Source: Episyrphus balteatus (lineage: Eukaryota; Arthropoda; Insecta; Diptera; Syrphidae). From it: a DNA stretch of 64,000 nt. Positions 1 to 11,479 of this stretch are shown here, piece by piece. Numbering within the stretch: the stretch's first letter is position 1; each line of letters begins with the position of its first letter. Below the pieces are notes generated by a model, which was not told the origin of the DNA, ran no database searches, and was given only the letters and a program-made list of their open reading frames with translations. A program made the position numbers and the translations under genes. Location: assembly GCF_945859705.1 (NCBI RefSeq), contig NC_079135.1:80670253-80734252 (forward strand). Reading direction: 5' to 3'.

Positions 1-548
1 AATGAACAAAAAATGACAAAGGTAAGATTTATTAACAATAAAGTTATATAAAAAATGATATAGAAACCAATTCCGTGATTTGATTAAATCTAATATTAGT
101 TTGAGTTACTTCTCTGCGTGCACAATCTCACATTTTCTGACGTATCTGATTGCAACATGAAGATCTTGAATGGCACCATCTCGTTACTAAACTGTGGTTC
201 GATGTCGTTGGAATTATATTCGAATACACAAGTAATATTAATATTTTTTTTTAAGAAGAGATTTACAGTTTAAATATTAAGGTTAGAGCACATGGGAAGA
301 AGTATTTTTTTAATTTGTTATATAAATATGGTGAATTTTGATTTTGTAAAAAGAACTTTTTTATTAAAACGTGATATATTTTGAGCTGACTGTATTCCCA
401 TTTTCTGGGTTGATTTTTCCGTTTTCCCTAATCAAAAATCCCGAAAAAAACGGGAAAAAATCCCTCAATCTGGCATCGCTGGGTTGGGCCCTTCAGGATG
501 GGATGGGAGTCATAATTCATTATAAACACATGCATACATATATACAAA
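1..548. other. AT-rich sequence without recognisable gene
   Basis: The stretch is A/T-rich. A short open frame from about 371 is low-complexity and has no recognisable domain. I see nothing else supportable. Confidence 0.6.
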
Positions 549-697
549 AGCCCTGTTATATTGAAGGTGGTAGTTTACTCGTGAGTAGAAATCTAGTTCA
601 ACAACTACACATTCCTATCTCCGCGAGTAGAAGATTGTGTTATTTATAGTAGGTACTAGATCTACTCATGACTAACCACCTCCAATGGAACGGGGCT
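549..697. mobile_element. Small inverted-repeat element (MITE-like)
   Basis: Two imperfect arms of about 45 bp face each other. The left arm starts GCCCTGTTATATTGAAGGTG; the right arm, reverse-complemented, starts GCCCCGTTCCATTGGAGGTG. Both continue into GAGTAGA-type sequence. The total of about 149 bp and the absence of coding sequence fit a non-autonomous DNA transposon. No certain target duplication is seen. Confidence 0.6.
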
Positions 698-837
698 AAT
701 GTTTTTATGATTTGCAAAAGTTTTTTTATTCTTCTTTTTTTTTGTTGTTCTTTTTTCTTATTTTTTCAAATACAATGTAATGCTGTTTTTTATTGAAGAT
801 ACTTTTCCAAGAAATTTTGTTTGTTCGTTGTCAGGGT

Positions 838-906
838 GAGGGGCCCCTAGCTGAAGTGGGGCCCCTAGGCAGCTGCCTAGTTTGCCTTGAGGCTAATCCG
901 GCACTG
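838..906 (-). mobile_element. hAT-like transposon terminus (fragment)
   Basis: A GC-rich block sits in AT-rich DNA. Read on the minus strand it begins CAGTGCCGGATTAGCC and runs into GGGGCCCC motifs. CAGTG starts and GGGGCCC-rich subterminal sequence are common at hAT-superfamily ends. No partner terminus or transposase was identified. Confidence 0.4.
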
Positions 907-3435
907 AATCTAAAGGGTGCATATTATTGAAAAAGTCAATAGGAATTAGTAAAAGAGGATAAAGCTGTGTTTTTCAGTATTGCTGTCCGTTTGGAATTTA
1001 CATGTAGGTAATACAAAAACAACACGCAACTGTTGATAAGAATAGAAGCTTACTTTATGTATTTGCTAGAAAAACTCACAAAATGTTTCAATGCGTAGGT
1101 AATTGACACTTTGTGATGTGTTTTGTTATTGTTAGAGAAGGTGCACTCTTTTGTTTTGTTAAACTATAGGTAATAAACAGATCTGTCATTCTTTTAAAAG
1201 TTCCATTGTCTTTTGCTTTCGTTTATTGGGATGAATAAAATGTTTGTTTTTATACTTAATCCGGTACCTATCTCTATTTAAGTTCTGTATGAAAACAAGT
1301 TAATTATTAATCAGCTTGAATTCTTTATGAGTAAAGTATATTAAGAGTAGATGGATTACAAATGTAGGTAAATAGATATCAAACTAAGTTGCGACGAGTA
1401 ACAATAGGTATCTTTTAAGGGTAGTTAAATTTATTTCTATTTTTTTGTGTGGTGATTTTATCCTTCATAGATCAAAAACTTAGTTTGAACATAACAATTA
1501 ACTGTACGATGTCGACTTCATGACTTTGTTGTTGTTACCAAATGAGCGCAAAAGTCCACACTCATAAAACCTTAGATACCTTAATTTCCAAACTTTATTC
1601 TTTTTAACAGACGTTTATATCTCAATATTCAAGTATTCGTTTCCCGAATCAAGAACATATTTTTATAGTATCTAACGAAACATTTATTTTACCTAAATAA
1701 GTCTTTTGATTTTCTCCCTATTTTGTGTAAAAATCATGTAATTGGTCCAGACAAAAAAACAAAAACAAACTAAAATTGAAAATTAAAAAGTCCTCCACTC
1801 AGCCTACGCATTTCTTTTATCTAATATTGAAATGTTTCTATCTCTTGTCCCTTGTGTTGGTGTAAAAAAAAATATTAATAAGATTCAGGGATGATTCCCT
1901 GGGATATTATAAAAAAATTTAATGCAACGTATATTAAAAAAAGAAGAAATTAACACAAAAATAAGAATGGAGATAAAATTGACTTTTTTTTTCTTATTTT
2001 TAACCCCTAATAAACTTCAATAAGCTGAAAATAAACACTTTGTTTTTCTTGTAATCCCTTTACAACTTGCGTATGTCTAATATCTTTGATTCGAACAAAA
2101 AAATTCAACCTCAATTTTACTTTTTATATGCATAATCCCCATTGAGTGGGATATTTTAATGTGCACTTTTATGTTTTAATTTTTGTGAAAAAAATATATG
2201 CCTTTTTGACTGCAGTAGAAAAGAAATTAGAAATGGAACTTACACTGACAGTCTAATATAGCAAGATTTAAAGATAAAAATAATGGAGTCTAATTTTCCG
2301 GATTTTTTTTTATGTTGAAATGAAATTTTTTGGGAGAAAGTAGGTATTCTTATAATTGTGTGTTATCTTCTTTTTTTTTCTGGTAACTCGTATTCATATT
2401 AAATCAGGGGTGGTTAAAAAAAACCAGGTATGTAATTAAAAAAAAATCACTAAGAAATCCGAAATTCGAAAAAATTGCTCAAAACATTATTCTAAGTTTT
2501 GTTATAATTAATGTTGATGCACGAAATATATCACTTTTGAAGTGAATTTAAATTAACAGTGGAGTTTCTTGGATTCTTTGAGATTGGGCTTTGCCTTCTG
2601 AGCGCAAAAAAATTACTGGAAAAGCTGATCAAAATACTTACCTATTTGATTTATAAGTCAAGACTCAAAACTCAAATACCTAGACATTTTTGTCAGGGGT
2701 ACTTTTCTCTAACTGTTACTTAATGGTTATGAGTTACCTACTAGTCTCAAGAACTTGCCCCTTCATGAAGCCGTCGAGTGGTCCTAATAATGTATTTATT
2801 ATTTCTTACCATTTAAAATTATTGATACAAAAATTAAAGTTCCCATTTCCAAACTTTTGTTTACAGGATTGTTTTATTTAAAAAATTGTGTATCTTATAC
2901 ATTTATGTAGGTATACATTTACTCATTATACTTTGAAGTAAGAAATCGATCGTACATTTTTCAAATTAATTTGAATGCAACAGAAAAGGCTTGAATAATT
3001 TTTAAGCATATACAATAAAATAACATACATATGTACATTTGAAAAATATATTTTCAATTTTATTGAAAGCACACAAAAGAAAAAGAGAAAAAATTCAAAA
3101 TTTAATTGAAATTAAAAACCAATATTGTATATCATAAACGTTAATCTTAAATTTAAGGTAACTTAAAAAACATTTTTAACAAAAAAGTGCAGTGATTTCA
3201 AAACACTTATTTAAAATTAGTAAGAAAAGTTAAACTTAAGACCAGGTGATCTTCATATCATTGTCGAAAAGCAAAATGTATCTAAGTTTTTAACAAATCC
3301 TATGATGGAGTTAGAAAAATTTCGCTTTCCGCAGCCGATGTGTAGGTATACTTGCTGTCAAAACGAGAATAATTTTATGTAATGACAGTGATTTTTTAAA
3401 ATCCGACGTAAACTTAAAACTGCTTTTTATTCAAG
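907..3435. other. AT-rich non-coding sequence
   Basis: There are long A and T runs and no sustained open frame with protein-like composition. The short frame at 2690-2881 has no recognisable motif. No RNA gene was seen. Confidence 0.5.
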
Positions 3436-3645
3436 AACATAATATCGATACCTTCCCGTAAGAATGTATTAAGCGACATTTTTTTCGAAAATGACTCTAT
3501 CATGTATACAAATGAAACTAGATCGAAAATAAAACTGTGCAGCCCATAGGTACATTTCCTCACAGAATAATTTTGTTTTATGTGTTTCCTGAGTAATTTG
3601 AGAAATGTTGCTTAATACATTCTTATGGGAAGGTATCGATATGTT
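3436..3645. mobile_element. Inverted-repeat element
   Basis: ATATCGATACCTTCCCGTAA at about 3443 is answered by its near-exact reverse complement at about 3618-3643 (one or two mismatches), and the match continues through AAGAATGTATTAAGC. The arms are about 35 bp and about 135 bp apart. This suggests a MITE or the end of a larger foldback element. Confidence 0.5.
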
Positions 3646-3810
3646 AACCGACTTAAAAAAAAAGAGGAGGTTCTCAATTTCACTTGTCCTTTCTTTTTGT
3701 ATACGTTTGTTATTTCAGAAGTTAAGACCGATTTTGATGATTATTTTTGTATTTGAAGGTTTCTAGTATGGTCTTATTTCAATTTGGTCCAGTTCTGACC
3801 ATGTTCTTTT
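3641..3810. repeat. Dispersed insect repeat with CCGACTT...GAGGAGGTT motif
   Basis: The sequence AACCGACTT, an A-run, GAGGAGGTTCTCAATT and then ACCGATTTTGATGATTATTT resembles a terminus seen widely in insect genomes next to retroelements. The assignment rests on recalled word similarity and was not tested by a search. It directly abuts the preceding inverted repeat. Confidence 0.4.
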
Positions 3811-4765
3811 TGATAATAATACATTATTTTTGTTTAGATAAAAAAAAAGTTACACATACGCCACAGTAACCCTCTATTCTAGATTAAATATCTAAGTCTA
3901 CAAAAAAAAGTTTTATCACCGACATTTAGTCAGTGTTGAATTATATTGTTTTTATTGTAAAAATTTTAAATGTTGGGTTAAGTAGTTTTAACTCACTAAC
4001 TAAGTTTTGAAAATTTTGATATTGGCTTTGCTATAAACATTGAAAATTATTCTTCACATGAAATCATTACTTATTCTATAGAACCTTTGTTAAAGTGAGT
4101 AAAAATTACAACCTAAAATTAAGTAGGAACATATTTGATCTTACATACGTTGAAAATTTTAAAACATATTTAAGCAGAAAATGTCGATTAGAAAACCTTC
4201 ATTCGTAGGAATAAGCTCCAACCAAAGATATAGAAATGTATTCTATAATCTTTGCTCCAACTGATGTTTAAATAGCTATTGAAAAAATTGTCCTTAATCG
4301 AAAAACCGACCCTTCGAATAACATTCTTCGAATAACAATTCTTTCAATGACAATTTTTCGGCGAGTCCTGCTGACTTTTTCGATGAATTTTCCGTAAATC
4401 ATTTAAATAAATTTTATATTAAAACACGTTTGATTGATATCGAAATTCTTAACAGCTTCTAACTGAGACTTCTGACACTTTAGTCTTTAATACAAAATTT
4501 AAAACGTGTTAATGGAAAAAAATATCCAAATTCTTTCTTTAAAAAAATAATACATTTTTTTGCATTGGTTTATTTTATCTTGTAGTTTTTGTTTCTTAAA
4601 AATCTTCAATGGTTTATGTTAAAAAAAAAATGGTGTGCTTCAGGGACTCAACAATTTTATGATCGTTGGAATTTTAAAAAAGTGGATTCTATGCAATTGT
4701 CATTGTTACAGAATATAAAATGTTCACGATGTCCTAAAGTCTGTTTTTGAGACTCATACAATACT

Positions 4766-6023
4766 CATACAATTCAATATTTTTGAAGCATTCACATACG
4801 CCCTTTTTTCTAATCTTGGAGTCTGATTTTGTTTTTATTAACAAAAAAGTTCTGCGGCAACAATAACATCGTTAATTTCGAAACCTCATACATTTTTTAC
4901 ATTCGTGAAAATATTTTCTTTGAAATCGAAAATGCACACACAATTTACATAGCTAAATATGTCAATAATAATAATCGAGCATGAATGCACTGATGATTGT
5001 AATTTACGTCATCCTGTATAAAGGGAGACAATACAAATCTATCTAAATGATGTAAAAGGTACAATGCAGAAAACAGGAAGTATCTACCAATGTAAGTAGG
5101 TACACATATTCTGGGTGATGTGACAGGATAGTTTCGAGAGACCCTTAGTCAATTGTTACTAGAATACTCTATGCCGACAAACAAAGCTTTTGGGTTAAAA
5201 AGAGGATTTGTCATAATATTGCAACATTGTTGTATCCATATTTCAGGTAAAGTACATTCGATAACAACCGAATATATGGCCCCCCTATATTCAAAAGCAA
5301 ATCCATAAGTCCTAGTTGTATTTCCGTAGACCGGAGAAGCGTGCAACCATCATAGTTGTACTTGGTCAGTAAGAGGGCCTTGGTTGCAGATTTCTTTCTT
5401 AAGGTGCAAGTTAATTGCTGGCGTACCTATTAAAAATAACTGAGCTATGTCAAACAGGAATAGTTCTTCTTGTGGAACTTCTTTTGATTAGATTATCAGT
5501 CCTTGTTATCCAAACACTCAAGAATGCATCGAAGAGTGACCTGTTGATAGTTTAGTGAAGGAGTAACATCGTTCGACTGGAGTGCTTTTCCCGAAAACTA
5601 AACTGTATAACAAGGAACTTGAGAGCTCATCAGAAAAGAAGGCATTATTAAGTTGTGGGAGCCAGTATAGCGACAATGAGAATTCGTTTCTTTTTCATAT
5701 TGGTTCCCACAATTTAGAAAGCCACTGCAAAAGCTTCACCATATAGGACAGTGTCGGTGTCCTGTATAGGTTGCCAATTTTCTGCCTAGGTCTTAATACC
5801 TTCGATTTGATTTCTATAATTCCTTGAAAAATGTTTACTCTGTCTTCAGACGAGTTATGAAGGGCTGATCCTTGTCGAACTAACGAATGTAAAAAATTCA
5901 TGCGGTTTCGAAATTAATGATGTTATTCTTGCCGCAGAACTTTTTTGTTAATAAAAACAAAATCAGACTCCAAAATTAGAAAAAAGGGCGTATGTGAATG
6001 CAACAAAAATATTGAATTGTGTA
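4766..6023. mobile_element. 1.26-kb element with ~120-bp terminal inverted repeats
   Basis: The left arm (about 4766-4890) and right arm (about 5898-6023) are inverted copies. Both carry AATTCAATATTTTT, CACATACGCCCTTTTTTCTA, GTCTGATTTTG, TTAACAAAAAAGTTCTGC and GGCAA. The interior has only short open frames (for example 5149-5346 and 5695-5901, minus) with no recognisable transposase, so the element looks non-autonomous. Its right edge falls inside a repeat also present at 10440-10590, so it inserted into an older repeat. Confidence 0.7.
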
Positions 6024-6149
6024 TACAAAGGAAAAAATCGAAAACTTGAGATTATCAATTCAGGGGGCGTGGCATCCTCCCATTTCCGCTGAATTTTCAT
6101 AAAATATTATAGAGCACTTCTGATTATCGTAGAACCTTGAAATTTGGTA
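6024..6149. repeat. Copy of the 147-bp repeat family next to the 14-bp array
   Basis: The run TACAAAGGAAAAAATCG, then GGGGGCGTGGCATCC, then TTTCCGCTGAATTTTC, then TCGTAGAACCTTGAAATTTG matches the units at 10440-11165. The minisatellite begins directly after GGTAGAATG, a word internal to that unit. Confidence 0.75.
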
Positions 6150-8272
6150 GAATGTCGATAGATAACTGTCGATAGATAAATGTCGATAGATAAATGTCGA
6201 TAGATAAATGTGGATAGATAAATGTCGATAGATAAATGTCGATAGATAAATGTGGATAGATAAATGTGGATAGATAAATGTGGATAGATAAATGTCGATA
6301 GATAAATGTGGATAGATAAATGTGGATAGATAAATGTCGATAGATAAATGCCGATAGATAAATGTCGATAGATAAATGTGGATAGATAAATATCGATAGA
6401 TAAATGTCGATACACAAATGTCTCTAGACAAATGTCTCTAGATAAATGTCTCTAGATAAATGTCGATGTGGATAGATAAATGTGGATAGATATATGTCGA
6501 TAGATAAATGTCGATAGATAAATGTGGATAGATAAATGTGGATAGATAAATGTCGATGGATAATTGTCGATAGATAAATGTGGATAGATAAATGTGGATA
6601 GATAAATGTCGATAGATAAATGTCGATTGATAAATGTGGATAGACAAATGTCTCTAGATAAATGTCTCTAGATAGATAAATGTGGATAGATAAATGTGGA
6701 TAGATAAATGTGGATAGATAAATGTCGATAGATAAATGTGGATAGATAAATGTGGATAGATAAATGTGGATAGATAAATGTCGATAGATAAATGTCGATA
6801 GATAAATGTGGATAGATAAATGTCGATGGATAATTGTCGATAGATAAATGTGGATAGATAAATGTGGATAGATAAATGTCGATAGATAAATGCCGATAGA
6901 TAAATGTCGATAGATAAATGTGGATAGATAAATATCGATAGATAAATGTGGATAGATAAATGTCGATAAATAAATGTCGATAGATAAATGTGGATAGATA
7001 AATGTCTCTAGACAAATGTCTCTAGATAAATGTCGATAGATAAATGTCGATAGATAAATGTCGATAGATAAATGTCGATTGATAAATGTGGATAGACAAA
7101 TGTCTCTAGATAAATGTCGATAGATAAATGTCGATAGATAAATGTCGATTGATAAATGTGGATAGACAAATGTCTCTAGATAAATGTTTCTAGATAGATA
7201 AATGTGGATAGATAAATGTGGATAGATAAATGTGGATAGATAAATGTGGATAGATAAATGTGGATAGATAAATGTGCCCATGATTATGAAAGTGGACTAA
7301 GTCACTTTTTACATTGTTTGAAGAAAAACTTTCATAATAACTTTCTTATGACGATTTAATTATATTTTTTTTATGAAATCACTAGAGGAGCAATAAAGAA
7401 GTTTATTTACTGCAATTTCGCTTTTAAATAAATTTTACCCCTTAAATAATAATTATTTTTAGGCTAGATTTGATGCCATTTTTAGGAGTGACTTAGTCCA
7501 CTTTCATAATTAAGGGCACAAATGTGGATAGATATATGTGGATAGATAAATGTCGATAGATAAATGTCGATAGATAAATGTGGATAGATAAATGTCTCTA
7601 GATAAATGTCTCTAGATAAATGTCGATAGATAAATGTCGATAGATAAATGTCGATAGATAAATGTGGATAGACAAATGTCTCTAGATAAATGTCGATAGA
7701 TAAATGTCGATAGATAAATGTCGATAGATAAATGTCGATAGATAAATGTGGATAGATAAATGTGGATAGATAAATGTCTCTAGACAAATGTCTCTAGATA
7801 GACAAATGTCTCTAGACAAATGTCTCTAGACAAATGTCTCTAGATAAATGTCTCTAGATAAATGTCTCTAGATAAATGTCGATAGATAAATGTGGATAGA
7901 TAAATGTCGATAGATAAATGTCGATAGATAAATGTGGATAGATAAATGTGGATAAATAAATGTGGATAGATAAATGTGGATAGATAAATGTCTCTAGACA
8001 AATGTCTCTAGATAGACAAATGTCTCTAGACAAATGTCTCTAGACAAATGTCTCTAGATAAATGTCTCTAGATAAATGTCTCAAGATAAATGTCGATAGA
8101 TAAATGTGGATAGATAAATGTCGATAGATAAATGTCGATAGATAAATGTTGATAGATAAATGTGGATAGATAAATGTGGATAGATAAATGTGGATAGATA
8201 AATGTGGATAGAAAGATGTCTCTAGATAAGTGTCTCTAGATAAATGTCGATAGATAAATGTGGATAGATCAA
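6150..8272. repeat. 14-bp minisatellite, unit GATAGATAAATGTC
   Basis: About 1.1 kb (6150-7273) and about 0.75 kb (7520-8272) are tandem 14-mers. The main units are GATAGATAAATGTC and GATAGATAAATGTG (C or G in the last place). A second sub-type, CTCTAGATAAATGT or CTCTAGACAAATGT, occurs in clusters. Because 14 is not a multiple of 3 and the unit has no stop on the minus strand, all three minus frames stay open for long distances (for example 6424-7281). I treat these as chance open frames. A MITE at 7274-7519 splits the array. Confidence 0.95.
7274..7519. mobile_element. MITE with 33-bp TIRs inserted in the minisatellite
   Basis: The left end GTGCCCATGATTATGAAAGT and the right end (reverse-complemented) GTGCCCTTAATTATGAAAGT continue together through GGACTAAGTCACT, giving about 33-bp inverted termini. 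The element is 246 bp with an AT-rich interior. AAAT flanks both sides (7270-7273 and 7520-7523). Removing the element plus one AAAT restores an in-phase 14-bp unit, which argues for insertion after array expansion. Confidence 0.85.
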
Positions 8273-8282
8273 GGGGCACGGT

Positions 8283-8408
8283 AGTGCCCAACCAAGTTCT
8301 CTAGCAACTTTGGCACTACACCTTTATTTACAGGAAACAACTCAGGCCAACAAAGATGCTAGAAATTTCAAACTCGCTACATTTGTTGAGCTGGTCAAAA
8401 CCAAACAC
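8283..8408. repeat. Older dispersed repeat split by the LINE
   Basis: This is the left part of the pre-insertion sequence; its continuation is at 10313 onward (GGCTTTAAAAATCGC). No gene is seen. Confidence 0.5.
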
Positions 8409-8421
8409 CTCTGAGATATAG

Positions 8422-10299
8422 ATTAGATTAGATTAGATTAGATTTAGATTTATTGATTCATCGAGAAAAAGAATTACAAAAACATTTTGTTTAATTAACT
8501 TAAATCTTTAAGGGCATGGCCAGATGGGCCGTCAGCCAGATGATAGCTTTGCTAAATGATTACATTTATGAATTTGTAAATTAATTGATTTTTGTTTCTT
8601 TTTAATATAATTTTAAAAGGCTTCTCTTAATATTTTGTTTCTATAACTTAATGATATTTTTATATATTGCGATAGTTGGTGCCAGTTTTTCCCATTTAAA
8701 ATTGCAAGAAGATCATTTTCATCCAAATAGTTTTGTTGCCATACTTGTCGCCTTATTTCTGCCAAAATTGGACATCTTGCGATGAAATGAACAATATTTT
8801 CCCTTTCGTTGGTATTGCATAAGGGGCATTTCAGAGCTAAGTCTTCGCGGTGCGGTATGAAATTCAATGCTAACAATTCTCCTCTTGCTCTGAATATGAA
8901 AGATATTTGTTCGAAGTTAAAGCTGTCATTAAAATAGTTGCCTTCACATAGATCGTACTTCAGTTTTGAATATACTTCCCTGTGAAGTGAACTTCTCGCC
9001 TGCTCTACACTGTTATCTCTTGCTTTGTAATGGAGCCGTTCAAGTAGATTACAGAGAAATGGCTTCCACTCTGCCACATTTTCCAACGTCAAACTGAACG
9101 GTATTTCACACATGTCTGCTAAATTTTTCCATTCTTCAAACCAAGAACTTTGGGATCTTATAATATTGACTGCAATTTTCCTAGCAATTTTGTCGTTGTG
9201 GCTGTTCATGAGTTTGACAATGTAGTTGAAATGCATCTTAAGTGATGTAAGGTACAGGGGTGACAATCCAGTTTCGATAAGAAGCATGTAATTTGGCGTT
9301 GTGTCTGGTAGACGAAACTGTCGCTTTAAAAAGAATCGGAGGAGTTTTTCGGTGGTCTCCGACTGACGCCAGCCCCACGATTCTGCAGCATAGAACATGA
9401 TGGATTGAGAAGTTGCGATGAAAACTTGGTATTTTGCACTGAATGGAAGACTCGTATTTCCGTATATATTTTGCCATACTGTACCAATAGCGTTTTTGGA
9501 AGCAGATAGCTTCTTTTCCAAGTGTTTTTCGGTATTCATGTTACTTGTTACAGTGAAGCCAAGGTACTGGTATTCTTTAACATTTTCGATTAGAGTTGCG
9601 TTATAAAACCATTTTTCATTTGCAGCCAAACGTCCAGTTCCTCTCCGAAAGACCATTGTTTTGGATTTGTTGAGATTAACAGTAAGGTTCCACTTACAGC
9701 AATAATCCCGTAACTTGTTGATCATCAACTGCAAAGACTCAGGTGATTCCGCTAGAAGAACTAAGTCGTCCGCGTACATAAGCATTTTGATAGGGAACCC
9801 ATCGATTGTTATTCCACATGGCATCTCTTCATTTAAGTCTTGAATGTAAAGACAAAAAACAGCGGGGCTGAGATTACATCCTTGTTTCAACCCAGCAAAT
9901 GCAAGAAACCAATCTGACAAATTTTGCCCGTCCCATACTGCATAGCTTGTTTCTTTGTAGATGTTCTCAATCATCCTTCCAAATTTAAGAGATATCCCGT
10001 CTCTAAACAGCTTGAAAATTAGGGCTTTTCTGTCGATAGAATCAAAAGCTGCTTGGAAATCGACGAAAAAAGCGTATAATTTTTTGTGTTTTCGAAGATA
10101 TATTTCTGCAACATTATTAAGGCTAAAGATGTGGTCTACTGTAGAGTATCCTTTCCTGAAACCAATTTGTACTTCACTGAGAAGATGCTTACTTTCAACC
10201 CATTCTGTAAGGCGGCACCTTAAGATTTCCATAAAAATTTTGAGGGACGAGTTAAGGAAAGAGATACCTCTATAGTTCGATGGATCCATCTTAAGATAT
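8422..10299 (-). mobile_element. Young 5'-truncated non-LTR retrotransposon (LINE)
   Basis: This minus-strand insertion is bounded by a perfect 13-bp target duplication, CTCTGAGATATAG, at 8409-8421 and 10300-10312. The 3' end is a short (TAATC)n tail at 8422-8450. The 5' end cuts in at the start of the reverse-transcriptase domain, the classic product of incomplete target-primed reverse transcription. The flanks rejoin into one older dispersed repeat. The ORF is undamaged, so the insertion is probably recent. Confidence 0.95.
8613..10289 (-). CDS. LINE reverse transcriptase, 5'-truncated ORF2 (558 aa)
   Basis: This is the reverse transcriptase of a non-LTR retrotransposon, used to copy element RNA into nicked genomic DNA. 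The frame opens with DPSNYRGISFLN, typical of the start of the RT domain. It carries motif A (FVDFQAAFDSID, residues ~75-86), motif B (LKQGCNLSP, ~134-142) and the catalytic MYADDLVLLA (~171-180). A CPLC-x(9)-H-x(4)-C knuckle lies near residues 488-506, as in several insect LINE clades. The endonuclease and any ORF1 are missing through 5' truncation. The frame is also open upstream of the chosen ATG to the truncation point, so this ATG is not a natural start. The copy should be dead on arrival unless supplied in trans. I do not assign a clade. Confidence 0.93.
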   Translation of the reverse strand: MDPSNYRGISFLNSSLKIFMEILRCRLTEWVESKHLLSEVQIGFRKGYSTVDHIFSLNNVAEIYLRKHKKLYAFFVDFQAAFDSIDRKALIFKLFRDGISLKFGRMIENIYKETSYAVWDGQNLSDWFLAFAGLKQGCNLSPAVFCLYIQDLNEEMPCGITIDGFPIKMLMYADDLVLLAESPESLQLMINKLRDYCCKWNLTVNLNKSKTMVFRRGTGRLAANEKWFYNATLIENVKEYQYLGFTVTSNMNTEKHLEKKLSASKNAIGTVWQNIYGNTSLPFSAKYQVFIATSQSIMFYAAESWGWRQSETTEKLLRFFLKRQFRLPDTTPNYMLLIETGLSPLYLTSLKMHFNYIVKLMNSHNDKIARKIAVNIIRSQSSWFEEWKNLADMCEIPFSLTLENVAEWKPFLCNLLERLHYKARDNSVEQARSSLHREVYSKLKYDLCEGNYFNDSFNFEQISFIFRARGELLALNFIPHREDLALKCPLCNTNERENIVHFIARCPILAEIRRQVWQQNYLDENDLLAILNGKNWHQLSQYIKISLSYRNKILREAF

Positions 10300-10312
10300 C
10301 TCTGAGATATAG

Positions 10313-11165
10313 GGCTTTAAAAATCGCAAAAACCGTAGCTGACTCACTGACTCACTGATTCACTGACTCACTGACAGATCATCAAAATTATGGAGAATTT
10401 CCCGATATCGTAGAAACTTGAAATTTTACACGGTGATAGGACTTGTGGTGTTTACAAAGGAAAAAATCGAAAACTTGAGATTTTCAATTCAGGGGGCGTG
10501 GCATCCGCCCATTTCCGCTGAATTTTCATAAAATATTATAGAGCACTTCTGATTATCGTAGAACATTGAAATTTAGTAGAATGGTAGAGCTGATAGTTTA
10601 TACAAAGGAAAAAATTTTAAATTTGAGAATTTCAGCCAGGGGGCGTGGCAATCGCCCATTTCAGCTGAATTTTCATCAAATATTATAGAGTGCTTCTGGT
10701 TATCGTAGAATCTTGAAATTTGGTAGAATGTTAGAGCTGGTTGTTTATACAAATTAAAAAATTTAAAATTTGATAATTTCAGCCAGGGGGCGTGGCAACT
10801 GCCTATTTCCGGTGAATTTTCATCAAATATTATAGAGCATTTCTAACTTTCGTGGGCGTGGAAATCGCCCATTTCCGCTGAATTTTCATCAAATATTATA
10901 GAGTGCTTCTGGTTATCGTAGAATCTTGAAATTTGGTAGAATGTTAGAGCTGGTTGTTTATACAAATTAAAAAATTTAAAATTTGATAATTTCAGCCAGG
11001 GGGCGTGGCAACTGCCTATTTCCGGTGAATTTTCATCAAATATTATAGAGCATTTCTAACTTTCGTAGAACATTAAAATTTGGTAGAATGGTAGACCTGG
11101 GAGTTTATACAAAAGAAAAAATTTAAAATTTGACAATTTTAGACAAGGGTCGTGGTAACCGCCCA
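10313..11165. repeat. 147-bp tandem repeat family
   Basis: After a CTGACTCA-type microsatellite (10338-10375), units recur with the landmark GGGGGCGTGGCA at about 10492, 10639 and 10786, then at about 10852, 10999 and 11146. Spacing is 147 bp within each set. Between the sets is a partial unit of about 66 bp. Each unit also holds TTTCCGCTGAATTTTCAT, ATATTATAGAG and TCGTAGAA-TTGAAATTTGG. Part of 10650-10840 is repeated almost exactly at 10862-11053. No coding content is seen. Confidence 0.85.
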
Positions 11166-11187
11166 TTTTCTCTAAAAGTAGTGAATT

Positions 11188-11479
11188 CACAACAAAAAAC
11201 ATTACTGTTAAAAAAAGAGCCAAGTTCTCCTAGCTAGCACAAAAAGTACTGAAATGTAAAAGTGTACCAAGTTCTAAAGCTTGGCTTTAAATTTGTATAC
11301 ATAAAATGTTGATTGTTTACTTGGCAAATTTTTCAAATAGCTTTAAAAATCGGTAATTTAAAGAAAAATTGTCAAGCTTTAGAACTTGGTACACTTTTAC
11401 ATTTCAGTACTTTTTGTGCTAGCATAACTTCAACATAGGAGAACTTGACTCTTTTTTTAACAGTAATGTTTTTGTTGTG
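11188..11479. mobile_element. Foldback/MITE with ~110-bp inverted arms
   Basis: Left-arm words CACAACAAAAAACATTACTG, GCCAAGTTCTCCTA, GCTAGCACAAAAAGTACTG and AAAAGTGTACCAAGTTCTAA recur in reverse complement in the right arm, in mirrored order. The right arm has a short extra insertion near CATAACTTCAAC. The interior is AT-rich and non-coding. Confidence 0.8.

Noticed and set aside
5149..5901. Small minus-strand frames inside the 1.26-kb TIR element as transposase exons
   Set aside because: No transposase motif is recognisable, and splice signals joining them were not convincing.
6060..8291. Open frames of 69-285 codons on the minus strand of the 14-bp array
   Set aside because: Same cause: a stop-free unit of length not divisible by 3. 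Three frames are open at once, with the same YLSTFIYRHLSI cycle.
9418..10275. Plus-strand and alternate minus-strand frames overlapping the LINE
   Set aside because: These are shadows of the intact reverse-transcriptase frame.
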